64,000 nucleotides of DNA from Symsagittifera roscoffensis (taxonomy: Eukaryota > Xenacoelomorpha > Acoela > Convolutidae), in assembly GCF_963678635.1 (NCBI RefSeq), contig NC_087066.1, positions 19,873,996 to 19,937,995 of the forward strand, in the 5' to 3' direction. Positions 21,945 through 33,900 of this stretch are shown one piece after another (the first letter of the stretch is position 1; each line of letters opens with the position of its first letter). Below the pieces are notes generated by a model, which saw only the letters and a program-made list of their open reading frames with translations, did no database searches and was not told the DNA's origin. A program made the position numbers and the translations under genes.

Positions 21945-22050
21945 ACCTGATGATGCACAAACATTATCTTGATTTTTTCACAAAAAACTTCAACTACCGT
22001 TTCCTTACATTGTTCACTTTCATACAAAAGGAGTAATGCACACAAGACTT
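21945..22050 (+). repeat. Penelope-like terminal repeat piece
   Basis: AAACCTGATGATGCACAAA opens a block that continues into ACTACCG...TTGTTCACTTTCATACAAAAG, the last part also present at 20045-20090. The first part resembles the decayed hammerhead at 18779 but lacks a clear closing stem. Confidence 0.45.
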
Positions 22051-22059
22051 TCTTAGTCA

Positions 22060-24235
22060 CCCAGTGTGGCTGTACCGTATCAAAGAAAAAATGTCTGATT
22101 CGGTCCGTCGTATAGTTTGGTTGGTGAAACATTTTACAGTTAGCAAAAAAAACATAAATTTTTTAAAGAAGTTCAACAGGCAACGGCATTTTTCACAGTT
22201 CTCCTTGTTTTCACGTGCATTTCAAAGTATACAACCTCGTGGTAACCTGATTGTGATCCGCAGCTGACTTGTTATGAAATTTCCCTTGAAGAGTTAACTC
22301 GTTCTAGGGTACATTTTTGTACAATTCTGCGCGTTTCGAAAACGTGATTCGAAATCATTTCCCAATAAAGCGAGCTAAAAGTAAAACTTCAAAAAAGTAT
22401 GAAGAAATCGGGTTGTCATTTTGTTGTTTCAAGTCTCTAAAGGATTATTCAGCATTTTTAGCTCCTTGTTTATCACCACACCCAACTTGAGAACTGCCGC
22501 GAAAACTTCTCGGACGTTTAGCTGCAATGTATCTTAGCGTCTTTCTGATGGCATTTATCCTATGTTTTTTTCCACTTTCATCAGAGGGATTGGTTTTGCT
22601 ACTTTAGAGGTCTCATCAGTTTGGGTACTTAATCTTTGCCAATGTGATTTAGGAGCTTGGGAGCAGACTTAACCCGGTATTGCCATTATGTTCAATATCT
22701 AGATCTTTGGAAATATGAGGAGTTATTTTGTCCGGACCGACTCCTGGCCCTTTTAAAAAATACATCATTGAGTTGTGAACATCGAGATCAGTTGCAAAAA
22801 ACTATCAACCCTCATCGGTTGTAAAACAATTTTTTCAGCTATTTTTCGATGCTTAGATAACAATTCTCATAGTTAGGAGTAAAACAAATTGGCACAATCT
22901 TGACATCGCCAGAGTTAAAACTGATTCTGAACTGTCGATAGGAACCTGGCTCGTTCAGCATTAACCACATATTATATGGGTCAGCAGTAGTCTCGTACCA
23001 CAGTGTGGATCTCATTGAACGTCATCTCGCTTATGTTTTTTGGCGAAACAAGACTCCTCAACTTCTAGATTGCTTACTTTCCGCTTTGACTGAGGAAGAA
23101 ATCTTTCCCTTTATGTTCTTCGGGATTTGCTCCGTCTTAAGCCTTGTCACTTTTCTTCTCTGAGCGTGCAACCATTACTCTTGAGGAAAGCAACCAACCA
23201 ATCTATTGCCTCATCATATTCCGAAAGATCTAATGAGCGATTAGGGTTATTCACACAAGTTTCCAGACTGGACAGCACTATGGTGGTCCATAAGCTCGTG
23301 TTCATGGATAGGATTGGTTAATATCATGAGATTCTATCATGTTTGACACATTGTGACAGTTGGTTAAATTCATTTTATAAAAAAAGGACAGCAACAAATA
23401 GAATTGTTTGTGAACCAATTTTCTACGCTTCAACAGATCAAGTAATTTCATAGATTTAGTTTATCAGCTTATGTAATTTTATTCATGTTAAAAGTTTTAA
23501 CGTGGATGATTTCTTAGATCATCAAAAAATTTACAAAAAATTGATCAAAAACGGCAGTTCTTACCTGTTTGTTCAAAAATTCGTCAAAAAAGGGTCTTTA
23601 TAGTGTTCTGGGAGCGTTCGGAAAAGCACATTGTTCGACGCAAAAATTTGGTGGGAAAGTTAAACCAAAAGTTTTTTGAAATTCCGACCCCCCTCCTCTC
23701 TCTCTCTCTCTCTCTCTCGAGCAAATCCTAGATCTGCCCCCGTCTAAATAAGTTGTAAACATTTTCTTATTTTTATTATGATTTTTATTTTTAAGAAAAT
23801 TGTTATCAAAAATGGATTCTGTTCTTTTACAAGTGATATCATTCCTTTTTAGTAAAAAACATCAATCGCCATCTGATATCCGCATGAAAAACATTGACCT
23901 GGTAAATTTCAAAAGAATTAATGTTTTTTACAGTCTATTTTGAAAAGGCATTCGACAAAAAACAGATAATAATACTTAGCTAGCATTTACTGCTTTTTGG
24001 CGCAATGCGTCTTAGAAATGGGTGATTAAAAATTTGCTTAAATTTCATTTTTATGCTCTTATAATGATCGAAAGAACTAAGCCGGAAATTGTTTGCATCC
24101 TTATTTGTGTACAAAAGAGTCAATTTAACAACTCAGATCGCAACTCGCATTTCCTGACATAGTAGTAGTAGGATACAATAAAAGAGAATCATATTCAAAT
24201 TTATTCAGCCAGCGAGCCACCAATAGTACTTTAAT
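22060..24235. other. AT-rich flank, nothing firmly recognised
   Basis: No coding region can be supported. A CT microsatellite and one copy of a CTAGATCYGCCCC repeat end lie at 23670-23745. The minus strand of 22920-23330 is somewhat less AT-rich and has short open pieces, but I recognise no domain. Confidence 0.35.
23695..23718. repeat. CT dinucleotide microsatellite
   Basis: About twelve CT units in a row, embedded in the right end of a dispersed repeat whose other copies end with CTCGAGAAAATC/G followed by CTAGATCCGCCC. Confidence 0.9.
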
Positions 24236-24237
24236 TC

Positions 24238-24540
24238 CTACCTAGGAACGCCCTTAAGAGAGCAGGGGTAGATCAAAGGCGGGTGTCTCTTCCTTTTTTC
24301 GTTGAGGGGTAAAGATGGGTACCTGTTTTTACCCAATTTCCCAATTCGGTTAGTTATGGTTCCCATGAGTGCCATTTGACGGCCAGCGAGATTTACAACA
24401 GGCTCTTTTCGAATTCTAACAACCTGCTGTTGTTGTAAATTTGTTAAATGCGCTCTTTTATCCGGCTTTTCATTTTCTATTCTAGTTATCCTTCGCGCTT
24501 TTGCGGGATCCAAGTTTTTATCCCTCCTTGGTGATAACAA
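24238..24540 (-). CDS. Uncharacterised basic ORF, possibly an exon or chance ORF
   Basis: The ORF encodes 100 residues rich in Arg, Lys and Pro, with a Gln run. It is less AT-rich than the DNA around it, which is the only hint that it could be coding. An AATAAA lies ~40 bp downstream on the same strand. I recognise no domain, see no clear splice acceptor, and see no partner exons, so it is listed only as a possibility. Confidence 0.15.
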   Translation of the reverse strand: MLSPRRDKNLDPAKARRITRIENEKPDKRAHLTNLQQQQVVRIRKEPVVNLAGRQMALMGTITNRIGKLGKNRYPSLPLNEKRKRHPPLIYPCSLKGVPR

Positions 24541-25859
24541 TATGAATACAATTTAACGCATCCCGATAAGTTTTACCATTGCCACAAAAAATATAGTTAA
24601 GATGAATGTATGAAAGCCCCATAAACCGATATTTTCAGAAATCAAAATCTCTTGAAGTCGTTGCTTAAAAAATTTTGAATAGAAAGAAAATTATTTCTGT
24701 GATTGTAAGGTTGTTTTAGTGAAAGGTAGTTGTTGCTGTTTTGCTCAGTTGAAAACTAACTAACATTTAAATCTAAATTAACTTTGATAAAGCAAATATT
24801 TAAACTTATTTAGAATCATTGCGAAGAAAAAGAGAGTAGAAATAGGACTTAAAAATGATTCTATAGCCGTATAAAATGAATTTTTAAGCAAATGCTTATG
24901 CTTTATTATTTTAATTAATTAACCATTAAACGGACATCAGTTTGAAATGATCAGAGAGTTTGTTTCGATGTTTCGAATGGAATGCTTGGTTGCAGATGTT
25001 TTTTTTTCACCTCCAATGGAAAACCTTCAGTTGAACTTCTTTTCTTGGCCTCATTGTGTAAAAATGCTATTTTACAGATCTTTCATCAATTTTAGGGCAC
25101 GTTTGCTATTTTTTTGCAGACTGCTGTTGATTAAAGCTGGTAGTTTTTCGATCCAGTTTAGATCTCGTTTGTATATTGCACTTAAAGTTGATAGTTGAGT
25201 TAGTTTCAATATTTGAAATGAGTAATCTCAAGAAGAGATCCCGTCGATAGTTTAATCTTCAGATTTCTCCACTCAATTCTGACACGGGGGGTGAAAATCA
25301 GGGATATCCTTCATTTCTTCATAGACCCTTCAGTTTAGCCCAGGTGGGTCGAATTAGGTCCAACCGAGCTGATAAGTTGTACACACCTGTGTTTTCGGAA
25401 CCCAGGACATAAATTTCTTCTGGCTTCGCACTTTTGGGTATGAGTTTCTTCTGTTTTGCAAATTGGGGTATAAGTGTTGACGATGTTTGTTTCCGGGAAG
25501 GGGAGACAGCACATTGCAGGTATTTCACAAGTATTTCACAGGGTTCAAACAGACCTAAATCGACTTTGGAGTTGGATCATAAATTAGATTGCGGTGCAGG
25601 CGAACAGTGTGTTAGTCTTCGCATATTTATTTGTAACGTTCCAGTGTGAAATTCAAGTGTCATTCAAACTCGCCTTTCATTCAGTCGGCGTTGTAAATTT
25701 TATCTCCGATTTTCGTCTGCGCCACAAATGCTTCCTGTTACCTGTGGCTGGTACTTTAATTGTGTATTGTAAATTTATTGAAAAATTTCCAAGTTGTAAG
25801 CTGGAATTGTACGACTTGTTTGAGTTGGTTTAAGTTTGTTTTTGTTGTTTTTATTTGAA

Positions 25860-26814
25860 TGTACATTTATTCACTCTAAGATTTCCAGCTGCGTGGCTGC
25901 GGCGACTGAGCTGTGAAGTGTTCTCGAATCCAATTTACGACTGGCGTTTCAGACTCTAATCGAATTAAACTTCATCTAAAACAACCCAGATCCTAATCAC
26001 CTTTCGCCATGATCCGCCAAGAACCCCAGCTGCGACAAAACAATCCCGTTTGATCTACTTTTGGGTATCCATATCAAACGACCAACTTAAACCCAGTCAA
26101 AAGAAAGAATCCGCTCAAATCTCAGCACCCAAATTGGAACCCCAGATCAGCTCTCAAACCCCAAGTCAAGTCTCTTTCTTTTAAATTCGTCAAATCAGAT
26201 TTCCAAGTATCTCGCATAACTCGCTCCCGTTTCTTCTTTACTATTGTTTGCGACAAAATTGAGTCAAGTTAACCCTATTGAAAACTCCAGACTAGATCTC
26301 CCCACGTTGAGTGAAGGAAAACAGGGTTCTCAGGTTCCTCGAACTTCAAATAACCGACTCTAATCTGACAAATCAAGATCTTCCTTTCATTCCAATTTCA
26401 GAATCGAATTTGTGAAATCCACCCTTTAAAGTCTGTATGTCTAATTTCAAGAATTTCATTAAACTTGAAACTGTGTACAAGTTTTAAGGAGGTTGAAATT
26501 TCTAATCTTGCGGTCAGCCGAAAATTATTACTTGGCTTCTGGCCTATGTTCGTCAGAAGCGGTGCTCTGAAAAAAGTTCAGTTTCTTGAGCAATCGCTGA
26601 AGTGGTTTGAAAAAAAACAGGCTTTGTTCAACTTTTTCCGCCAGCAGGTAAATTGATTACAATATAGGGTTGCAGTGATATCGTACAAAAATAGTTCTCT
26701 GTAAAACGTTCTCTGATTGAGGTTTATGAGCTAAAAGTTGTCCTCATTTCAACGAAGAAAGGTTTATGAAGTACCGACCATTACGTAACTATTGCGTTGA
26801 TGATTACGTAATTA
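25860..26814 (-). other. Probable 3' UTR and downstream flank of the Cdx gene
   Basis: On the minus strand the ~950 bp after the Cdx stop codon hold no coding sequence. The part 25900-26400 is compositionally distinct (C-rich on the plus strand). A candidate AATAAA polyadenylation signal, reading leftward, lies near 25867, which would give a long 3' UTR. This is inferred from position and signal only. Confidence 0.3.
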
Positions 26815-27242
26815 TCATGACATCTTCGCCCCGTATAACTCATTCGAAGGCGGCCGTAGTAAGCTATTGTTTTCGCTTTTGATTAGAGGTAACTGAACAC
26901 CGTTATGACATGTGTTTTGGGAACCAGGTGATAATGATTGGTGTTTAGCAGGTGACCTTAACTGGTTTTCTTCATCTTCATCGTCTATTTCATTATCGGA
27001 GTCTTCGATGTCTGAAGAACTGTGATTCCCGCCTCCAGGAACCTTTCGGGACACCTTTCGTTCCTTAGCTCGTCGGTTCTGGAACCAGATCTTAACTTGT
27101 CGCTCGCTTAAGCCGACTTGCATGGCCAGTTCGGACTTGCGTCGGATGGTGATGTATTGCGCACTTCGGAATTCGTTCTCGAGTTCGGCTCGTTGACGGT
27201 CGGTGTAGACAACTCGATATTTGTCTTTTGTTCTTGTCTTTC
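26815..27242 (-). CDS. Cdx: Cdx exon 3: whole homeodomain and C-terminus
   Basis: The exon starts after TTATTTTTTAG and completes the split Gly codon before [14 protein letters not shown]. The homeodomain is uninterrupted, in contrast to many Cdx genes that carry an intron within or near helix 3. After the homeodomain come [10 protein letters not shown], an acidic cluster and a Ser/Pro/Asn-rich tail ending at a TGA. Confidence 0.93.
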
Positions 27243-30200
27243 CTAAAAAATAAGAAAATTTGACAAATTAATTCGGCGATTTATTTTATGGAACAACATG
27301 AACCTTCATTTTCCTCAATAAACATGCATTGAAAAAGTATTTAGAATTGACCTGCTTATTTACACAGCAGATGAGTTTTCATTCATACTTTGAGTGAAGA
27401 AAAACAATAATAAATTAGGATAAAATTCAATCGATTTGAATCGGCTCATTAAAGATGTCGAGTGTTTATTGTTTTCAGAGGGTCTTCTTCCGATTCAAGC
27501 CACTGGAATGCGACAGAATAAAATCACTGGTCTGTGGAAAATTTTCCCACTTTTAAGAAAGGAGTTTTTATTGATATGACACCTTTTGCAAGACACTAGA
27601 GATTTGTACACCATGGTCGAGGATTTTATATGTAGCAGACTCGCTCAGCTTAAGATAATTTACGATGAGTAAAAATCAGTCAATTGATAAATAAATTCAC
27701 CTAAGCTACGATACAATTTTGGCTCACATTAGAAGAAAAAATTTAAAAAAATAGCCAAAAATGAGCTTTTAGATAATTAAAAATTATTGTTATGTTCTAA
27801 TGAAAATAATTGCTCAGGGTAAACACTTTTTGTGGAAAAATTAACTCCTTTCAACTTTTCTTTCAAAAAACAGAACAAAAATCTGCGCACTCTTTAGATC
27901 TTTGCAGTTTAGCCTTGATTTTTCAATTGAAGATTAAAATATGATTATTTAATTGCTGCTTGCCGGGATAATAACCGGGCGAATTAATCCAAAAAAGTGT
28001 TAACATATCAATGATTGTTGGGTTAGAATTTAGTTCTTAAACTGTGTCAGGTAAAGAAAGGCTGCTGATTTTTTAATCAAAAATACTAAGCCTTCCTTTG
28101 AAGTCTTAAATTCCTCATTTTGCCGATTCCCATTCGGTTTAGATTTGGGCAAAATTAATCACGAAATGGGGAAAAGAACACCCTAAGATGTTTGCGCACA
28201 AAGTCTATTTTCAGGTCACCGAGGCAAATTTTGAGACAAATCCAAATTTCTGACGTAATTACGAAAATTTGAGTCATAAACATAACTACGCATTCTAAAT
28301 CCTAGTCAAAACTTTTCCTGTGTTTAGCCGTTTTTATAATCTTTTAAACTAGAACAAAACGAGATTGAAGATTTTAAGACCTATTTTTCAACAAGTTCCG
28401 GTTTATATTAAACCAAGTCAAACACTTAGTTTATAAGTTAATTGCCAAAAGAGCAATGAACCACTAAAGCATGTCTTAAGATACACCTTTTCTTCTTCTT
28501 CTTAAACAGGTGATTTTTGAGGGAGAAGAAAGAAGGCTTGCGGAGGCTTCTAATTTAAAATCAATTCTAGTTGCGCTACTTGCATCGATGTTAAAACGAT
28601 TAATTCATCAATTTTAAGTTGCTCTCTTAATTTTTCTCTCTTCTGTATTTCCAGGGTTTTCCAATTGCTAAGAGTTAATTTAAACATCTTTTTGCGCAGG
28701 TTGTTTCGGGTTAGCTACCCTTTAGCGCGGATTTCTAGCAGATGAGACCAGAAAGTAAACGGTTGGGTAAAATTGTTTTTTAGCAAATTCAGATTTATGT
28801 TTGGAGTCCCAAATTGCTCTAAGGTGTGAGCAGGCTATAAAAGTGGGGAAAAGTTATCCTAGCCCAACTGATTGGACGGAACGCAGTGTGCACTGGTGTA
28901 TCCTGCTATGATCACAGGTAATCTCAGGTGGAGCTGATTAGACTAACTTTAACTACCCTTTGCAGTTAGGCCCGATTGCTAATTAGGTGTTAATGGTTAT
29001 TTAAAACAATCTTTAATGTATATTCTTAGATCCCCACATAGTATCGTCTCCCCCGCTGCGTCCCGCGTCTCGGCCAAGTTCAAAGTCGAAGGGAGTCTGG
29101 GTTGGAATGGGAAAAAGAGGAAAAATGGAAAAAAGGGGGTGATTTCTGGATTTGCTGGACATCAAATGGGGAGATAATCCGGCGTTAATGTGAGGCGAGG
29201 GGTGCCAGTCTCACACATTAGGGGGACATCATGCTAACAAGGATGATCTGGTCTCAATTGCAGCTTTCAATATGCAAATTTTTTACAAGTTCAAACTTTA
29301 ATTTTGAATTTTTTCATGTAGCTTATTTTCTTAATTGTGCGATTCTATCCTCTGTTTCTGGCTTTTTTCAAGTTATTACTGATGTTTAAAAAAAAATCGA
29401 ACAAGAACTGTTATTAAAAAAAACTTTAAGAACCTCACAATAAATCAAATCTGTTCAATTACAAAAAATCGCAGAAAACTTGTAGGAAAATGACAGTTGC
29501 CTTCTCGATATTGTTCGTAGCAATTTGAGTTTTCGTGTCATTCTTTTGACCGGTTTTAAAACAGGCCTTCATAATTGACCTCTGCTTTAATTTTCCACCC
29601 TTTGCTTTTTATTAATTTTCATTTAGTGGTAAGAATTGGGCGCGAACAAAAACTGTCCAATAATGTTTGGTTTATGGCATGTTTTAGTGCGCCTTAAACA
29701 GGCAATCAGGGACGGAAACATATAAAATACAATTTAGTATAGATGATCGTACATTTCTGTCGTGTTTTAGAAAGCCAAAAGCTGAAAAAGCTTAAAAGAA
29801 GAGGTTAAATATGATCAAAAAAGCGAGGCCAGGTTGTATCGTGAGGTCGTAAAATCATAAAATTCATTGTTTTTTCTTCACGCTGGGATTTTTCACGTTT
29901 CTGATGTGTGATCAAATTGAATGCATGTGCATTTTAAACATTGACAGTCATCTGTTTTCGCTACCGGCGAAGAGAAAAGACCAGGTGCATTATCAAGCAG
30001 AGAGAATCATAAAAAGACATCGTTTTAAACACATTCAATCAACGCAGAGCGGGAAAAGAATCCAACTTATATACATCCCTGTAACTAAAATACAAACAAA
30101 TCAGAAACCACTTTGCAAAGCAACCAAAAAGGAAAGCATCGAAAAAAGTGAAGTCATAATCATCTTGGGATTGAGAATAAATTTGAAAAAAAAAACTGTT

Positions 30201-33200
30201 GATAATTTTTGGCGCATTTTTTGAGCAAACTTTCCCATATTTATGACATAAATGGAAAAAATAGCTGTTCTTCAAACAAACTGGTACTATGAGTGTGGCA
30301 TAACTGTTGAATCATTTTTAAAAATTTTTAAAAATATAGCTTTACTGAAATATACTGAAAAAACATTAAATCGAACAATTAGCTTCGGGACAAAATAGGA
30401 TGACAACGTTTAGAAAAGCTTAAATGTCCATTTACTAATACTGCTGCGCAGAAGGGATTTTGAGTTAAAACTTCCAAAGTCCGAAGTCAGTACAAATTAA
30501 CTGAGCGACAGTTAATCTTCTGGATTTTTCCGGCCAAATCGGCGCTGGCGGCCGTAAAACATGGATTTTGGTCAAATCCGGCTGCTAGTAAAAGCACCCA
30601 ACGCAGTTTCTTTAAATCAGCCTGGATGTTGCTACAACAATAAAAGCGTTGATGAAAAATCGATGAAGCTTCACTAGGACAAAATCAATTATACAGCTAC
30701 TTTCAACTGCAAATCAAAAATTGGGCAATTTTGTTCTTTAATTGAAATTGATGACCTAAAAAACGTCTAAAAATGTTTCGAAATTATTTCACAAATAAAA
30801 ATGATGGCCAAAAATCAATCTCAAAAGGGTTTTGAATTTATGTCAGAATCAAGCGACCTTTGTTTTGTGAAATTAAGCTCTTTCTTAGGCATTATGCTTT
30901 TTCGAGGTTTTATAAAGAGTTTTAATAGGCCTGGAAGCTGCAAGAAACAAATGACATAATAAATTTTGAAAGTTCAGGGGTTTAAGGGGCTGAAGGAAGC
31001 TTCCATATGACTTTTAGAAGAACTCATTTTGCCATGCAATTTTGCCAAAAAATTCAATAATCACTATTTATGGCAAATTCGTAGTCTTAAAACATCTTGG
31101 TTCTCATTAAGAGTTCAAATGAGTCAAAAATTCCAAATGAAGAGACAAGACGTATACGGACACCTATCATTACTGAGACATCAAAGCAATCACGGTCGGC
31201 ATAATGCGTGATATAGACGAGAATATACATATAAGCGAAGAATGACAATTGGAGCAAAAATTCAAAGTTATATTAAGATACTAATGCGAATTAAAACTCA
31301 TTTACAATACCACAATAATAACTTACAATTCAACCACTTAATCGCTTTGAACTTTTTTAATTGGTCACTCAAAAAACACAAAAGTAGACAAAAGTCAGCA
31401 TAAGGTATTTTCCAGACCAAAGCCAGATATCTGGAATTCCTGTTGCGCTAAAGACTCAGCGTTCTAGATGTAGAAGCAATAGCAGTTTGAAATTTAACAT
31501 TTTCAAGAGACTAAAATTTACGCAAAATAAATAATTGCAGGTATTTTGACCGCCAGATTAAAGATGTTTTCTTTGAAGTAGCTGTAATCTTATACTTTGT
31601 TTTGCGATTTTTTTTGGGAAATACTACAATTAAGAAGATAATCCATACGCTACTTGAAGATATGATAATATTTGATCCTAAGTTTTTGACGACAAAGCTC
31701 GACAAAAAAAGGCTGGAAAAGATTAAGATCGTGGTTTTGTGGTTGGTTACCGAAAAGAGGAAAACAGCGAAGATTTGGTGGTTTGTTTGTTTTCCAAAAT
31801 ATTGCAAATATGAAGCTAACAACGGTGTGTGATTGTTGTAGAGCTAATTGCAAGCTACATCAAAACAAAAATCATGAAAATGGGTTAAAAAAAGCAGGTA
31901 AAAATCTATCACTTTATGAGAATTTTTTTTTTGTAAGTTCCCCTTTAAATGTCAAACTAGATCATAAAAAACTTTATACAATAAAATTGATCATTTTAAC
32001 CAAAGAAAACAGTAATTTTTTTTCTAAATTACTAACCGGTTGTTGGGTTATATCTGAAAGTTGAACTGGAGTGATCCCCGTACATCTCCGCTGCCGCGAC
32101 TGATGCAGCATAGGGATGGTGTGGACTGACGAATGGGTTTTGACCCGGATGTACCCCTGGATGTCCGCCTGGTGCCATGGGGTTTCCGGCTGCCGGGTGT
32201 GTCATGTAGAATGGCATGGCGTGCATGGCGGCTGCGGCTGCTGCGGCGGTGGAGTTGTGGTGGTGTTGTGCGGCTGCGGCGTCTCCTCCCGCAACCACGG
32301 CATTCATTATGTTCAGGTTGCATCCTCTGTACGCGGCCGCAACCTAGAAAGAAAACAAGATTATTTAAGCTTTTCTTTTAAACGAATTCTCCACGAGAGA
32401 AAAAGGATCAAAAATCCAGCTGTTGTAATGCCCCTATACTTAAGAAGTAAATGCATTTGATTATTTTTTTTAAAAATTATTTCTGTTATTTCTATTTTCT
32501 ATAAAAAACTTATTTTAATTATAATTTTACTTTTAACGTCTTAAACGTCAAATCATTTTTTCGTCTGAAAGCTGAAACTGAACTTTTATTATCAAAAAAC
32601 TGAAATCAAATATATGCGCTTAAGACCACTATTGAGATAGAATTTTTCTAAACGCTATCAGCTTGAAAAGATGAGCTGAGCTAAAAAAAAAAACATCAAA
32701 AATGTTCATAATTTTTTTAAATAGTTTTATTTCTCTTTTAACCTAATTATTTTACGCATTCCAAACTTTGTTGAATATTCTTTCACTTTTTTGTCAATAC
32801 GTTTCGGGAAAAACTGTTTTTATCTAATTTGAAGAAAACTGTAATTAAATAATTTGTGTTTATTTACCTGTTCAGCGGATGTGAATTGCGTGCCGTACGC
32901 ATTCCTGGCGTGCGCCCACGATGCATTCGGGTGAACAGCCGACGCAGCGAACGAGTTGCGAGAGGCCGGGTGCATCATGCCAGTCGCCTGGTTATGACTC
33001 GCGGCCGCAACAGCCAAGTAGGAGTTGGGCATGGTCGGTGGCCAGGCTCCGGCGGCGTCGACCGAGGCTGCATTCTGAGCCGCTGTTCGGAGCTCGGTGA
33101 ACTGCGAGTGAGGGTTGTTCGGGTCGACTGGGCTATGATCCGAGTGGAGTTTCAACCCTGTCGGACTGTGATGGTCGGCTGCGAACTTCAACGAGTGATG

Positions 33201-33383
33201 AGTGTTGCCGGACAGTCCGGGTATGGTGGATCCGGATCCCGGGTAGTTGCCGGCCGGGTTGTTGACGAGTGCACTGGACGCGACATTGGAGAAGTTGTGT
33301 GCTAGGTGATGGATCCAGCCGGTCTGGATGGATTCCCGGCTCATACTGTCGATGACTTCGGAATTACCACCGTCGAGATGCAT
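26815..33383 (-). CDS. Cdx: Caudal-type homeobox transcription factor, 3 exons, 416 residues
   Basis: The coding sequence joins 33383-32868, 32343-32037 and 27242-26815 (1251 nt including stop). Intron 1 has a CAG|GTAAAT donor and a TTTCTTTCTAG acceptor, phase 0. Intron 2 has a G|GTTAGT donor and a TTATTTTTTAG acceptor, phase 1, splitting a Gly codon. Residues ~280-339 form a homeodomain preceded by [14 protein letters not shown] and containing [18 protein letters not shown], both diagnostic of the Caudal/Cdx family; homeodomain residues 50 and 51 are Gln and Asn. The N-terminal half is rich in His, Asn, Ser and Ala, with an Ala run in exon 2. An acidic stretch ([13 protein letters not shown]) follows the homeodomain. 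Cdx proteins are nuclear regulators of posterior axial patterning and gut identity. I see no hexapeptide (YPWM/PYEWM type) before the homeodomain. No other Hox or ParaHox gene is visible here. Confidence 0.93.
27243..32036 (-). other. Cdx intron 2, 4.8 kb
   Basis: The intron is AT-rich and has only chance ORFs. A GC-richer block lies at about 29030-29240, flanked by TAAT-containing sites (CTAATTAGG near 28980 and CGTTAATGTGAGG near 29183). No transposon of the families seen elsewhere in the window is recognised inside it. Confidence 0.7.
32037..32343 (-). CDS. Cdx: Cdx exon 2 (residues 173-274 plus one base)
   Basis: The exon opens in phase 0 with [14 protein letters not shown], then has HHH and poly-Ala runs and a Gly/Pro/His-rich stretch, and ends RYNPTT plus the first base of a Gly codon. 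The phase match with exon 3 supports the junction, but an additional small phase-1 exon in the 4.8-kb intron cannot be excluded. Confidence 0.85.
32344..32867 (-). other. Cdx intron 1, 524 bp
   Basis: The intron runs GTAAAT...TTTCTTTCTAG and is AT-rich with no recognised element. Nothing conserved is identified in it. Confidence 0.8.
32868..33383 (-). CDS. Cdx: Cdx exon 1 (residues 1-172)
   Basis: The first ATG of the open frame (33381-33383) is chosen as start; in-frame sequence upstream is AT-rich and non-coding in character. The exon encodes a low-complexity activation-type region with many His, Asn, Ser and Ala residues and ends FTSAEQ at a consensus donor. It is markedly more GC-rich than its surroundings, as is exon 2. 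Confidence 0.88.
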
Positions 33384-33900
33384 TTTATTGCGAATATTAT
33401 ATCAAATTTACAACGTAATGGCCGTTACAGACCAGAATTGCGGCTATAAATGTGGTTGTAAACGAGTTTTAGAGCTGATCAGAGCTGGCAATATAATTTT
33501 TGAAAAAGTCTGGATCCGGTTTATGGTTCTGTGCAGGATTGTATGAAGCTTTTGTGTGATACTCTGTTCTTCTGCTTTTTTCTCCCTTCGGGCGGCGAGC
33601 AGTTAGATCTATCTTGTCAAATCAGAATTCAACAAGCCTCTCTATGCTTTAAACATATCATAAACACGCCAGACCAATAGAATTACGACTTCGCAATACT
33701 CGATTCTGATTGGCCAATGAACCACAGGTAGGTATATTCCCGATTCTTTCAACAAGAACAGGTATTCTTCCAAAGTGCAATCTCTTTTGTACTCTTAAGC
33801 CGAAAAATGGATTTATCCGCGGTTGTTTTTCCTTTATTTTCTCTGTACAATAAGTAGGCGACAACACCGACACCCTTTGAATTGACTTAAATTGTAGTCT
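33384..33900 (-). promoter_or_regulatory. Cdx upstream region
   Basis: The ~500 bp upstream of the ATG hold no coding sequence. Read on the gene's strand, CATTTATAGCC lies ~60 bp before the ATG; it contains TTTATAG, close to the TTTAT(A/G/T) sites bound by Caudal proteins, and could also act as a weak TATA-like element. A transcription start cannot be assigned. Confidence 0.3.

Noticed and set aside
29904-30224. Plus-strand 106-residue ORF inside Cdx intron 2
   Set aside because: Lys-rich, AT-driven composition, no domain, opposite strand in an intron; best explained by chance.
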